Below are positions 36,131 to 48,018 of a stretch of DNA of 64,000 bases, piece by piece. Source of the DNA: Lineolata rhizophorae (Eukaryota; Ascomycota; Dothideomycetes; Lineolatales; Lineolataceae); assembly GCA_010093515.1 (NCBI GenBank), contig MU001692.1, forward strand, positions 45,305 through 109,304, given 5' to 3'. The notes beneath the pieces are model-generated. The model worked only from the letters and a program-made list of their open reading frames with translations. It did no database searches and had not been told where the DNA came from. Positions within the stretch are counted from its first letter, which is position 1. Every line of letters starts with the position of its first letter. The translations under genes were made by a program, and so were the position numbers.

Positions 36131-38206
36131 ATGGCGAGTCCGAGACAGCAGAAGGTTGTGAATCGAATCGCTGCTGTGCTTGTCCCTACTGCTTTGCTAG
36201 CATACGGAGGATATGCGACTTACGCGGTGGTCGTCGAACTATCGGGTGAGTTACCAAGGGAACTGCCTCTACGTTAACCTTGGTCCATGCTAAGACGAAT
36301 GGAAAAGTTCGCTACTTGCTGAGTCCCCCAGAACTGGATACTTTTCTTCCACAAATCCCACGCCGAGTAGGTGCCGCTGTAGCCATCTTAGTGGTGTATT
36401 TCTTCTTGTTATTTTTGACGCTGGCTTCGTATTTCCGGATTTTGTTGCTTCTTATCGGCAATCCCGGATACGTTTATCCACCAAGTTCGAAGGGCCGTGG
36501 TCAAAGATCGTCTCATCAAAGGAGACATGGCATGCGCTGGGTTGAAAGTGGCATTGGAGCGCAATTTATGGAACCCTCTCGAGGCAGAGCGGCGCATGAG
36601 AAGAAGAGCCGCGGAGGCAGCAGTTCGCGCGGCGTGCGGCACAGCGATGGCGGCACCTATGACAGGCAGCTGGTACTTGATGGTAAAGTGCCACCGCCGC
36701 CAGGGCTAGAGCGCTTCTATTCAAAGCACGCCTTCATCTGTGACTCCAGTGGTCTCCCAATATATTGCGGCCAGTGCGGCGTGTACAAGCCTGACAGGTG
36801 TCATCATTGTTCAGACATTGGTCATTGCGTAAGAAGGATGGACCACTTTTGTCCCTGGTGAGCAAGTACTGTTTCAGTCACCTTGATAAACGACTTGCGG
36901 CCTTGAAGGATGGAATGGCGCTTACTCACAGGGCGGCGACTCTTGGCTCCGAACTCTGCTGATGTTATACCTTTTACTAGGGTAGGTGGCATCGTGTCAG
37001 AAACGACGATGAAGTTCTTCGTTCAGTTCGTTTTCTATGCCACTTTCCTATGTGGCCTCATTGTCATTGTCTTAGCATATTATGTGGATGATAGGAAAAA
37101 GAAAGTGAGTAGAAACCAATTTCAAAGTTTTGGCTACCCTTTGCGCACTTTAGATATTCCCTGTTCTCAGCCTCGTCTCAGTGGCTGTTTTTGATCCCAC
37201 GCCTTCAATTTGGTGCCGGTGTAGGATTTGAGCCTCGTTGGACGCTTTGGGCACATTGTTATTTGGTGTTTCTTTACACCTGTGTAAATGATATGGGGCA
37301 CAAGCATGAGTATCATACGTTGTATCGCTAATTTCAGCATTAATCGGCTTATTCCTAGCAGGGATATTTTGCCTTTGCACCGCACCCCAAAATTCGTGTT
37401 TTCTGTAGACTTTGTCCCTTGCTGACGACTGACGTTCTGCAGCTAGGCGACTTGAACGTCGGTTGGGTCGCCGTTCTGGCAGTGTGAGCACGCCCTAGGA
37501 ATTTCGGTCCCTCAATATATATTTTTTTTGCTGACACATTTGCAGAGCCGGCCTCTTCGTCTTATTTTCAGCGGGCATGACGATGAGCACTCTGTGGATG
37601 ACCAGCTCGAATCTTACCACGATTGAAAACCTCAACAAGGGCTCTCAAGTATACAATATTGCGGTGTTGCTAAAGCCAGATGCCGCAATTCCTAATCCGT
37701 CTCAACCTGGAGCCAACCAAGACGCCGGGACGGCCCCAGGCTACGGAACCATTACGTATCCGTTGCTCCTTCAAGCTCATCAGTCAGAAACTGCTAGAAG
37801 TGTAGGGCCCGAAAGCTCATCATCGAGACCGAGTCCGCCGAGGCGAACCTTTGCTGTGTTGTCCACGAGGCCGGGCATGAATCCCTGGGATTTGGGTAGC
37901 GTGTGGGCGAATTTGTGCAGCCTCATGGGAAACAGTTTCGATCAGTGGTTTTTACCTATCAAGCCATCTCCTTTCGCTATGCGTAGAAGGCTGACAGAGT
38001 ATCAATTTGGACCGGTAATCCTGGAGCTTGTGCATATGTATAGACTTCAGGATGCCGTTTCAGAGGATTTGCTTCTGGATGTTGGGCAGGGTAGAAAGTT
38101 AGGTGCTTTTGGGCGCAAAAAAGTGCATAGAAGGAGGCCAAGAAAGCACGAAGAGAGGCGAAGAAGGAGGAGGGGAACAGTGGTAACACCGGGTGACGTG
38201 GTCTAG
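36131..38206 (+). CDS. Pfa5-like DHHC-family palmitoyltransferase (DHFC variant)
   Basis: Five exons, 36131-36245, 36308-36857, 36981-37104, 37443-37483 and 37546-38206, give 496 residues, close to the usual Pfa5 length. Hydrophobic helices lie near residues 12-36 and 75-100, with two more after the catalytic region. The cysteine-rich domain reads YCGQCGVYKPDRCHHC followed by HCVRRMDHFCPW. The catalytic tetrapeptide is D217-H218-F219-C220 instead of DHHC. DHYC variants are known in active yeast Akr-type enzymes, so the aromatic third position need not abolish activity. After it come VGGIVSETTMKFF and, beyond the last helix, the family TTxE-like motif in NLTTIEN. The enzyme would S-acylate proteins at an internal membrane. 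Intron 1 uses an unusual aaaag acceptor; intron 3 is 338 bp, long for this window. Confidence 0.85.
37105..37442 (+). other. Unusually long intron of the Pfa5-like gene
   Basis: A 338-bp intron (gtgagt donor, ttctgcag acceptor) where most introns here are 46-220 bp. It joins DDRKKK to LGDLNVGW in phase, and no intermediate exon is evident. No transposon ends or repeats are recognised inside it. Confidence 0.7.
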
Positions 38207-41200
38207 CCTGCACGTGCTTGTATTTTTAGTTTTCTGTGTATAAGTTGTTATTCGGCCTCTCAGTTTTTAAAGACCGACCAGTAGTTATACTAGCAGTTGG
38301 GCGCAAATGTCGTACGAGGGCGTCAATGCTCCCCACCGGGTGCCTTAAACAAGACGCGCAAGAAGAACAGCACATTACATGCAGGAAGCTTAAATTTCTA
38401 TGCCTTCAAGGATTACCGCCATGTTTTGAGGCCCATTCAAGTACTATGTAATCGTGGAGCCAATGATTAGTGAGTGCTTACGGTAATGGGAAAAACCTGG
38501 CACCAAGCAGGAGCAGAAAGCGAAACAAACTTAGCCCAATCATGGTTTCATCAATTCCGAGCCAACACATCGCTGCCCTGCCAAAGAACTACTGGCATAG
38601 CGTCCATTAAATAGGACGTAGAGTAAATTTCATTGTCAAGACTGTCCTGAGTTGAAGCTAACCTTCCAATGCTTGCAACTTCTAGGTCTAAACCCATCTA
38701 GGTTTTAGTGCTACTGACCATGAACGAGCCCCACTCCTTCGAAATCAGGCTTTACCAAGCATCTCATACGGACCACAAAATGTTTCAGCTAGTCGATTTT
38801 GCAGAGATTCCTCTCGCTATGACTTCCTTATGCGGTCTCCGGCTTACTACAAGGAACAACGTCGCATGTATTGCCAAGTCGCAAAGGATTTCTCAACCCC
38901 AGCAGAGCTGCTTTGGCTTCTTATGAAGGGTCTTCGGGACGTATTTCGATCAAACTTATAACACGTCATGTGGCTTGTACGCCAACGTATAGCTTCACTA
39001 CGACTACCGCGACTACACTGGTGGGACCAACGCATTATACTGCCAGAAAACGCCCTGCCATGGCTGCCTAGTTAATCCTTCATATGACAATGTGACTCCG
39101 TCATTCTACATCAAGGGAAGCCTGTTCATCAAAGTTCCCTTTTCTAACTTAGACTGTTTGATTGAACTATCTGAAATATCAAGGTTTTAAGCCAGCCGTT
39201 CGTTTTCCTACATTGCTAGAACCATCTGAATTCCCAAGTGGGACACCCATATCCGTAGACAAGGTAAGAAAGTGACTCTATTTAACCCTTCGTTCAGCCT
39301 TGGTTAGCTATGTGGATACTAAAGTCTCTTATTCTTTAAGGCAACTATGGGTGAAATGTAAACTGGTGCGAATACATCGTGAGGCGCTACATTCCCGGAA
39401 GACAGACGCGTTATTTCAACAAGGCAACCACGGCCTTGCTTCATAAATCCCCGAAATCGATGCACCGCCAAAGGCTGCCAAGAAGGCGTTTCATAAAAAC
39501 CTTTCCGTCTTCATAATGGTATAGATCAGCGGGATTAAAAATCCAAGGACGCAAGTCTCAGTTAGTTCTAAAGTTGTGTGGCTAGATGCCTTCAGTTTTG
39601 CCGAGTCACAAGCCGTATGTGAAACAAAAGCATCTGGACACCAGCTACTCACCTCAGCCTACTTACGACCTCTAACTGGTCGCTTTGTTCAACGAGGCAC
39701 ACATCGCTTCTTGTATGGATTTCAAATTACTTGCAAAGCCCTAGATCTAGACCTGGATCCTTTCTGCGCAAGCACTCCTTGCCCCTTTCACCGGAACTAT
39801 CGTTTGTTCATCATGTGATAATGGCTAGCCAGGAAATCTTTAGACATTACGGTACCCGTTACTATAGCGCCAGCGTAATCTATAGGGACACGACAGGCAT
39901 TGAAAATTTCGTCGCTAGTATTGCCCACGCATACGTACGTCATGCTGTGCTACCTTTTTGGCGAGTGCTGAGCCCTCAACTGCCATTGAGCCTTCTCATA
40001 CTTGGCTAGTCGATCTCGCACCTTGCATTCTGAGTGAACTTATTTAGTGTCACATGTGTGTAGGGCTGAAAGGAGCTACGCTACATGTACCTGGCATCTG
40101 TTAGTGGGTTGGTAAATGACAACGCCTTCACTGTCGCAAAGGATAGGTCTACGACAAACATGGCAAGTTCACCTTCGAGATAACTCGCATGAAGGCTTAT
40201 TTCGAGGACGCCCTATTCTACAGACTTATCTACTAGCGATGATTATCCTTCTATAGGAGATTATATAGGCGCAAACATTTAGCTAAGCGTATGTTTCCGT
40301 GGTAAGACGTGACTATGGTGTCTATCAATTGACACATTGTAAGCCCTTGTACTTGGCTTTACGTCTAGTCCTGGGATTGGCAGCAAGAACCATTGAAATT
40401 GTCTATGTGAAAGATTAAGAGAGGAAGTGGAAAGGGTGATTGTAAGACACTTGTTTAATTATTTACACCCTTAGAGTAAGCCTTGGGAGATAACGATAAT
40501 CGACCTCACGTTGAATTTGCTCTCAGCGTGACTTCAAATCTGGCTGTGAAAATAATGACTCACTGCACTATTCAGCTCAATGGTTTCAACAATCGCATCT
40601 TGGGTACGCTAGAGGCTTTCGAATGCGGGTTCCGTGCAACTATCTCGCCTATCCCAGGTTTCATCTCACCCTATAAGATTGGACCTTTTGCCTAGACAAA
40701 TACACCGGTTGCCATAAGGCCACACCGCTATAGTGCAGTAATCCTTTTTCATAGGGTAGCGGTAGTATTCAGTGGCTTTGCCGGTCAACATTTGCCGGCG
40801 GAGCGGCGAGGCTGAGTGACGATTGTGCCGTGGCATAGCTGAAATCCGCAGCCTGAGCTGTTGCCTAAAAGAAGAGGAGAGAGGAAATGCTTGCATCCAA
40901 TAACTTTAGCGCAAAAACTACTCCTAAAACTCTGAACGTTTTAAGTAATTGTATAATTAATATGGCATGGTGCGTTCTTCGAAGCAAGAATTACGACTGG
41001 TCATGCCCATAATGCCGAGGGGGTAGGACGATTCGATACAAATTTTGGTGTGACAAGACTGCAGAATGGCTCCTGTTTGCTACGCGAAGACCGCACCCTA
41101 AATTAAGTGCTTGATAACAAGAGCTAGTTCCTTTTGATTTATCAGAGTCTCTCCTGACGCAATATAATCGGTATCTCATTTGTGGCATTGTAAAGCCAAG

Positions 41201-42486
41201 TGAGGCCGCTAGCAGATCCTTCCAATCCTGCATCATGTAACTTTTGCAGACTACTGCTTTTTTTTTGGTTTCGGTCTATCGGCGTTAGACGAGACTAGTG
41301 AAAACATGCGCTTTTTCCCTTTTATTGACATGTGTCTGGAATATAATTGCCAGGAAGTGACGTAATAGACAGCCACAGTTAATGATAACGAATAGTGTAA
41401 CATGTTCACGGAACTGGCATACCCCGGTTCTGTTCAATGCGAGTGAGTCAGTAGTGATTAAAAGGAATGAGAAAGACCAGGTCTCCAGCACGAATGGTCA
41501 AGGGAGTGTTGTCTAATTTGACAGTGGCTATGGAATGAGTTGCCGCACTAGGCATGTACTCTTATCACAACACTCGAAATCCTTAGTTTAGTAGGTATAA
41601 CAACGATTCCCTTCCAAGGCTCTTCTAACACATTTCTTCGATTTTGAATATTCCTTTACTAGACTTTATACGCTCGATTCCATTAAGCGTTCCCATAAGC
41701 CCGTTTACAAGTCGAATTTCTTGTTTTTCAGTCCTCCTTGAAAACGCTGTAGCGCTTGCACCACATCCGTTATCTCGCCCACTCGGGCAGATGTTGGGTT
41801 TCCAACCTTGTACGCCATGCATCCAAGAACTACTTAAAAAGCAAACATCCCAAACTCACCCAATGAAAACCTCGCACGTGTCTCGCCAAAGAAGCGGGTA
41901 CCAGCGGACTCCCTAACCCGAAAGGCATACCGCTGAACGGCGAGGGATGACGCTGCTTGCAAGTAAAACCCGATGTGACGTAGGTGCGTACTTTGTTTCG
42001 CCTGCGTTCGGGATAAGGTCATGTCTTAAATAACCTCTTCGCTCGACTAAATAGCGTTGTTTGGCGAAGTCTTCGCCTTGATGGGAGCAGATGTGCTAGA
42101 AGATAGATACCTGCAGGTGCGGCGCTTAGCGTTGTGACGAGGTTGCGGCTGATTGGCCTGGCTAGTCCAAGGTCGACGACATTGGCACGCTGCAGCAAGG
42201 CGACGCCCAAAAAATGAGGGCATTAGGGACAACGGGACGGCTGCGCGGGAAGTGGGGCCGAGTTGAATGTTGAGTTAGACCTTTCCGTGTCTCAGATTGC
42301 TGCGTTAAGTACAAAGTAACTACTTGACAAGGCGTTTACACAATTGGATAGGTGTTTATTGTACATTCAATATTTTGTTGCCATTTCACCCTATTCAAAC
42401 TCAAAATCGACGAATCTTTCTCGCACAAAGGCCCTGACGGATTTCAGCCGCACTCCCTAAAAGGTGCCGATCAAATGAGACCAATC
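38207..42486. other. Gene-poor 4.3-kb region with decayed coding sequence
   Basis: No intact gene. The composition is near 45% GC. Between about 38700 and 40010 several stretches have a coding look in shifting frames (separate entry). Further open fragments occur at 40483-40695 (+), which reads as a balanced 70-codon segment, and around 41644-41916, which does not. No transposase, LTR or inverted-repeat structure is recognised. 42000-42486 includes the 3' flank of the unknown minus-strand gene. Confidence 0.45.
38700..40010 (+). pseudogene. Probable decayed protein-coding gene, family unknown
   Basis: Plus-strand frames in this interval carry runs with protein-like composition, such as SPAYYKEQRRMYCQVAKDF near 38.85 kb, a Cys/Tyr-rich run near 39.03 kb (CQKTPCHGCLVNPSYDNVTP), FPTLLEPSEFPSGTPISVDK near 39.22 kb followed by a splice-like gtaaga, and EIFRHYGTRYYSASVIYRD near 39.83 kb. 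They lie in different frames and are broken several times, so I read them as remains of one or more multi-exon genes. I do not recognise the family. Confidence 0.35.
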
Positions 42487-45400
42487 TCACCGACGCACCG
42501 GAACAGAAGAGATGATGGACAAATGGATCGGACGCTCCCTCTCGAAGTCCTCGTGGGAGCTCGCCTCGCCTAGATCCCAATGGTAGACCGGCTTCTTCTT
42601 AGCCAGAGTCTTCGCGATTTCGCTGCTCCGGGAAAGTAGCTTCTGGCCGATGCTGCATTCCCAGTGGACGAGTAGGCGGTTGTGGCTCGGGAAGTTCTTA
42701 CGCACCACCAGCCATCCGGACTGGAGCACGAGGCGCGCCGGGAACTCGACCCTGCTGATGCTCCACCGTGGATTTTCGCCCTGGAGCTTTTTGGTTAGCT
42801 CACAACCGAAAGTCGAAACAAGACATGGAGCGAAAGAGAAACCCTGAGGGGAGGGGGGAAAGAGGAAAAAGAGAGAAAAAAAAAAGGTTGGAACTAAGGG
42901 AAAAGAGAAAGGCTTGCAGGCTTGTACTCTAGCAAGGGCCTAGCGAGAAAACTCACCTTATCCTTTTTAAGTCTCAGCCCCTTCGGCATATTCGCCTCCC
43001 GATTCACAAACAGCCTCGACTCCAACACAGTGCCCTGCCAAACGCCCTTGGACCCCTCCCTTCTCCCGGCGCGACACGTCGCGCTGCCGTCCAGGTCCTC
43101 GGCCTGCAGGCACGCGTCGGCGACGACCACGAAGGACGCCTTGGTCGCCGAGTCGGCCAGGAAGCTGGTCCACGAGTGCTTGTCGCCGTCGACGCGGACG
43201 TACGACGCCGGCCCGCCGGCGTGCGGCACCCAGAGGGCCCGCAACACGGCGTCGTCGCCGTCGTCCACGGCCGCGAAGCGGAGCCCCTCGAAACACGTCG
43301 ACACGAGGCGCGCGATGCCGGCGCACCACTCCGGGCGCTTCGCGTACAGCTTGCGGACGGCGGCCGGGTCCGGGCTGGCCAGGGCCTCTCCAAAGGCCTT
43401 GAGGAGGAGCGGCTGCTCCTCGCCCGCCCCGCCGCCGCCGCCACCGCTGCCGCCGAGGCAGCCGTCGAGCCAGTGCCGCATCGTCGGCGTGCCCAGCAGC
43501 GTCTTGAGCGGCACGCGACGCGCGTTGCCCGTGCAGAAGCTGACCTCGACGCCGAGCCACTGCTCGAGCACGCGCGGGTTGCGGTAGCTGCCCTCGAGCC
43601 GCCAGGCGTCGCAGAGGGCCTCCTTGAGCGTGACGCCGGCGCGGCGCTTCCAGCTGCGCGACGCCCCCAAGCCGACGTGCTCGACGCCGATGCCCACGTG
43701 CACGCTCTCGTCGACAACCTGGCGGTACGGCCGCTTGGTGCCGACGTTTTCGAGCGCGTGTGCGCGCTGGAGCTCTTCCAAGACCTGGGCGCGGCGCTTG
43801 GAGCACGAGGAATTTTCCACGAGGTGCAGGGACGAGTTTGTGCGGTGGCGGCCACTAGCGCCGATGAGAAGTCGGACGTTGGGAGTGAAGACGCCGTGGG
43901 CTGGACGTTCCATGGTGTCCCGAGGATTCCAGTGGCAGAATTGTTCACACTCCGCAAGCGGAGGCGTATCTCCAGCGTCATCTGCAGAACAGGGCACGAT
44001 GGCTCCAGGGCTGACATTGTAGCACAGGACTTCCGTCGTCTCCTTGTTGGCCTTATAAGCCCACCCGGGTCCCCATATATCAACAAAATCATCAATAGTG
44101 GTCGAAAGATACAGAGCAGCGTTGTCTTCCCACTGAAGATTACTCTGTAGAACCCACACGGAGGCGCCGCGTAGGAAGCCATCGAGACACCGCAGTTTGC
44201 GCTGTCGAAGCATGATGCCTTCACTGCCGTCCGTGACATATGTCCAGGCCGGCGTGATCTTTGCCAAGTCTAGGCTCTCGTCGAGGTAATTAAGGTCGAA
44301 GCGTTCCCGGTGCGCGGCGGCGTAGGACAGAACGGCCAGGTCCAAGCATAAGGTGGCATTCCGCCAGCGTCCGATCTCCGAACTGCATACCGGAAGTCCG
44401 AGTAACTCTAACAGCTCGGCGCACGTAGTGCTGACATCGCTGGTTAATCCCTCAATTTTACGCGGGCTCCACGTTGGATCCGACTTGTTCACGTCACGGA
44501 CGATGGTTTCGATCAACAGTTCGAATTGACGTTGGAGTTTGAAGATCACGTCGACGCCTATACGGACGAGATTTGCAACGTTCGGCCGAGATTTGTTGAC
44601 GGCCAGCATACTGATCTGGTCTCGGCAGTAATTGGCGGCTTTGAGGCGTTCTATATTCGAGACGATGGCCAACATCAAGTTGCGGCACTCTAATGCGTGG
44701 AATGCCCAGTAAGCGAGTTCTACAAAGCGGTTAGCATTTTACTAAACAATCCACGCGAGCTTGCAAGCTCAGGATGCTTTGGGAGCCTTGGGTAACAGCA
44801 AATGAATCTAACACCACTCTAACAGCCTCCCCCCAAAAGGCCTCCAATTCACCAGACGCCCCTTGCAAGGAACAGAAAAAAGGAGCCACAAACTCACCGG
44901 ACGGCGTCATCCCCACCAGAACCCCATCATAGTCCACGTACCTCACCCTCCCCTCCGTCCAAAAGCACGCAAACCCAAACTTCAACCGCGCACATCCCGC
45001 GCGCCCTCCCCCTCCCTTCGGATACCTCACCCTGTTCACTCTCCGCATCAAAAACAGCCCCGAGTTCGCCGCCACGCTGCGCTCCAGGTGCTCCAGCTCC
45101 GCGAAGTACCGGGCCGGGCTGACGAAGTTGTCGTCGGGGCAGATGTGCGGGGGGAGCTGGTCGGCGGCTCCGGCGGCGCCGCCCTCGTGCACGGAAGCGG
45201 ACGTCTGCGAGTAGTCCGTTTCGGAGCCGAGGTCGTCTGCACGGCGGCCGTCGGCGTCGGCGTCGCCATCGCGGCTCGGGGAGGAAGGCGAGCGCAGGGG
45301 CGGCTCGGCGGGCTCGAAGACGGAGCCGACGAGCGGGGAGGGGCTGGTCGTCGCGGTCGAGGAGAGCGCCGTGCTGTCGTGGGAGCGAAGCGTCGGGACG

Positions 45401-46491
45401 ACGGGGGGCGGGGTCCGGCACGGCGGCCTTGCGGACGCGGCGCGCATCCGCTCGAGCGCGTCTGCATCCGCGTCCAGGTCCGCGTCCGCGTCGCTGCCCG
45501 CGGCGCCGTAGGCGCCGTCCTCCTTTTCCCTTCGCGCTGCGCCCTGCGCGCCGACTCCGCCCCCGCCGGCATCCCCGCCGCCCAAACAGGCCCCGTCCCG
45601 TCTCTCCGCCACCACCCTCCTCCCGACCTTACATCCCGGGCCCCTCCGCAAGCCCCCGGCGGCGGCGACGGCCGCATAGCTCAGCACCAGCGGCCGCGGC
45701 ACCGGCGCGTCTTCGTACTCGCCGTCGCTGCCGACGTCGGCGCTGTCGTCGTTGTGGCAGAGCTGTGCGGTGGAAGTGGACGGCGCGCGTGAGGCTCGTC
45801 GCGACGGCTGGAGGGTGATGCCGTCAGAGTAGCGGACGGTGGCGTGGGCGTCGCGGCGCTTGGCGGCGGTGGGGTTTTTGCGGGAGGAGGAGAGGGTGGT
45901 GGCGGCGGTGGTGGCGGTAGTGGTGGCTGTGGAGGGTTGTTTTGGTTCCGCTGGTGCTGGTTGACTGGGTAGTCAGTTCATCTAGAGTGTCGCGTGCTTT
46001 TTGGCTTTGGGCGGGGGGAGAGTCGCGCATTGGGAGGAAGCGGCTGAGGCGATTGTCTTGTCCCGCATCCTTTCGCGACACCTCCGCAACAGCTAGAATG
46101 ACCATAACGCACCATCACTGCCCTCTTTGTTCCTCACCCCCGTTCCCGCCATCGGCGCGCTCGCGCGCCTCCTCCCCACCCCATGCCTCGTCCCTTTCAC
46201 CCCTCCTCCACCCCACTCCCCTTCCCTCGCCCACTCTCTCCGCTGCTGCCGTGTCGCCGCGCCCGCGCCCACCGCCCCCTTCGGTGGCAGCTCCCCGCGC
46301 CCCGTGCCTAGCTTTGCGCCGGCGCCGGCAGTGTTGCTGCGCGCGCTGCCGGAGCGGGACATCGGTGTGGCGGCGGCGGCGGCAGAGGAGGAGGTGAGTT
46401 TTGTGGCGGAAGAGGAGGGCGAGGGATTGGGAGGCGGTTTGGTGGTGGAGGCGGCGGAGGAGGAGGAGCGGTGGTGGAGTGGATGGGGCAT
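42487..46491 (-). CDS. Large protein of unknown function, four exons
   Basis: Minus-strand exons 46491-46113, 45926-44898, 44719-42957 and 42780-42487 are all phase-consistent and give about 1,154 residues. Introns are 186, 178 and 176 bp; the last two have gtgagt donors. The first exon, a Ser/Ala-rich segment starting MPHPLHHRSSSSAAS, is the least certain. Residues up to about 310 are low-complexity with acidic and Asp-Ala runs (DADADLDADAD). A conserved-looking core follows, starting ARYFAELEHLERSVAANSGLF and including VRYVDYDGVLVGMTPSELAYWAFHALE across the exon 2/3 junction and DDFVDIWGPGWAYKANKE with NVSPGAIVPC further on. A C-terminal globular part ends in WSISRVEFPARLVLQSG. It has no membrane segments, signal peptide or known catalytic motif. 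I believe similar unnamed proteins occur in other Pezizomycotina, but no function is assigned. Confidence 0.7.
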
Positions 46492-48018
46492 AGTTGCGAG
46501 GCTGGGGAGGTGTGGGTGCGCGGTGAGGCGCTAGGCGAATGCGGTCGTAAGGGAGCTATCACCAGCTACGATGAGGTCGCGGGGCGATGGAGGGTGTGTG
46601 TGAGTCCATTCGGCCGGAAGAAGGGAACGAATGGAGCAACGAGCAGGGCTGCGGCGAAGTGCGCATTTGACGATGTCCTCCTTTATTAATCGAAAAAGGC
46701 GTGGTGGGCGCGGCTTGTTGCACCGCCGCTCTCCGCGGGGCAAGGGTGACTGTCCCGTGGTGGTCAGCACGGAGGAAACCGAAAAAGACGCGCAGCAGCG
46801 GCATCTTAGAATTCTCGCACGCGCGGAGTTCCGGTGAAGACGGCTTCGCCGAATCCGTTTCATGGCTCTTTGGTGCCTACTTATACACTGGTTCGGCATG
46901 TATACGGACCGCATGCGTACATACACGGCTGCGCGGAGCGTCTACGATTATCATATGCCACACAATCACGCTCCTCTCCGAACATGCGCCGGCGACCCCA
47001 ATTGCGGCGCTCTATCCAAAGAAAAAGCAAGAAGCGCTTGAGAATAGACCGTGGCCCCAACTCCCGTATCCGATCCTAGTATTTCAGGCCCCGGAAAATG
47101 GAGGGATTCTGTCAGGGTGGGATTGCTCACCGAGAAGTTCTCCTGCGGCGTCGAAGAGTTTTCGCTGCCGTCTAGACCAGGCGCCCTTGCAAAGGACTCT
47201 CTGCTCAGTCGTGTGTGGTGTTTTGGGCCGTTGCTATTGAATGGTCGCGCAACCAGAAGCCATAGATCCGCGAAAGGATGGGAAACCGATTGAAGCGCAA
47301 CAACGGCCGCCAGCAACTAATGATACCGGATGGAAAATGATTCAGCGTGGCATGGAGGCATGGAGGGGCAGGCGGGTACCAAGGTCCCCGGCCTGCAGGT
47401 TGCCGCGCCCACGCCCCGCCTCGACTGGTTAGCGGGCGCTGCTGGCCTCGAGGTGCAGGAGTAGCTGCAGGTCGGCGGCTGATGGCTGCTGGCTGCTGCT
47501 GGCTGCTGCCGCGTGCTGCTGCTGCTGGCCGCCGGTGCGAGTTGAGTTGTCTGCTATTCACCTGTAGAAGAGGCGGCGAGGGCACAGAGGGTGGGGGCAG
47601 CCATACCCACCTTTTCCCCCTGCTTTTCACACCGACAAGTTGCTGGGTGCCACCACCACTACTACAAAAGCCTGCCGGCCGTCTTTAAAACTTCTCCCTC
47701 ACTAACCTGATCCCCAACCACCTCTCTACCTTTTAACTGCCCATCTTTGCTCGGCTTGAGTGCGGTCTAGGTGCTGGATAGCCATCAGATCTCGCAGGTG
47801 AGCTGCACGCGGCGCGCGGGGCGTGGGACGATTACCCCGCCATTGCCTGTTGCAACCCAAGACTCTGACACCAAAATTTCTGTCTCGACCGCCAATTCTC
47901 TCCCTGTCTGCTTCTTCCTTGAAACCCTGGCATTTCCGCTAACAAACACGTCAATTCAAGTCTGCACTCCTTCAAACTCACCTACGAACCTTAATTCGAA
48001 GCAACCCCCCCTGACATC
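46492..48018. promoter_or_regulatory. Divergent intergenic region between unknown gene and HAD hydrolase
   Basis: About 1.5 kb separating divergent starts. Several long open frames on both strands (for example 46701-47240 + and 47205-47630 -) reflect GC-rich sequence and overlap each other. A ctg/ggc-rich patch at about 47495-47535 is a short imperfect triplet repeat. From 47690 to 48015 the plus strand is C/T-rich, consistent with a leader for the gene at 48019. Confidence 0.4.
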
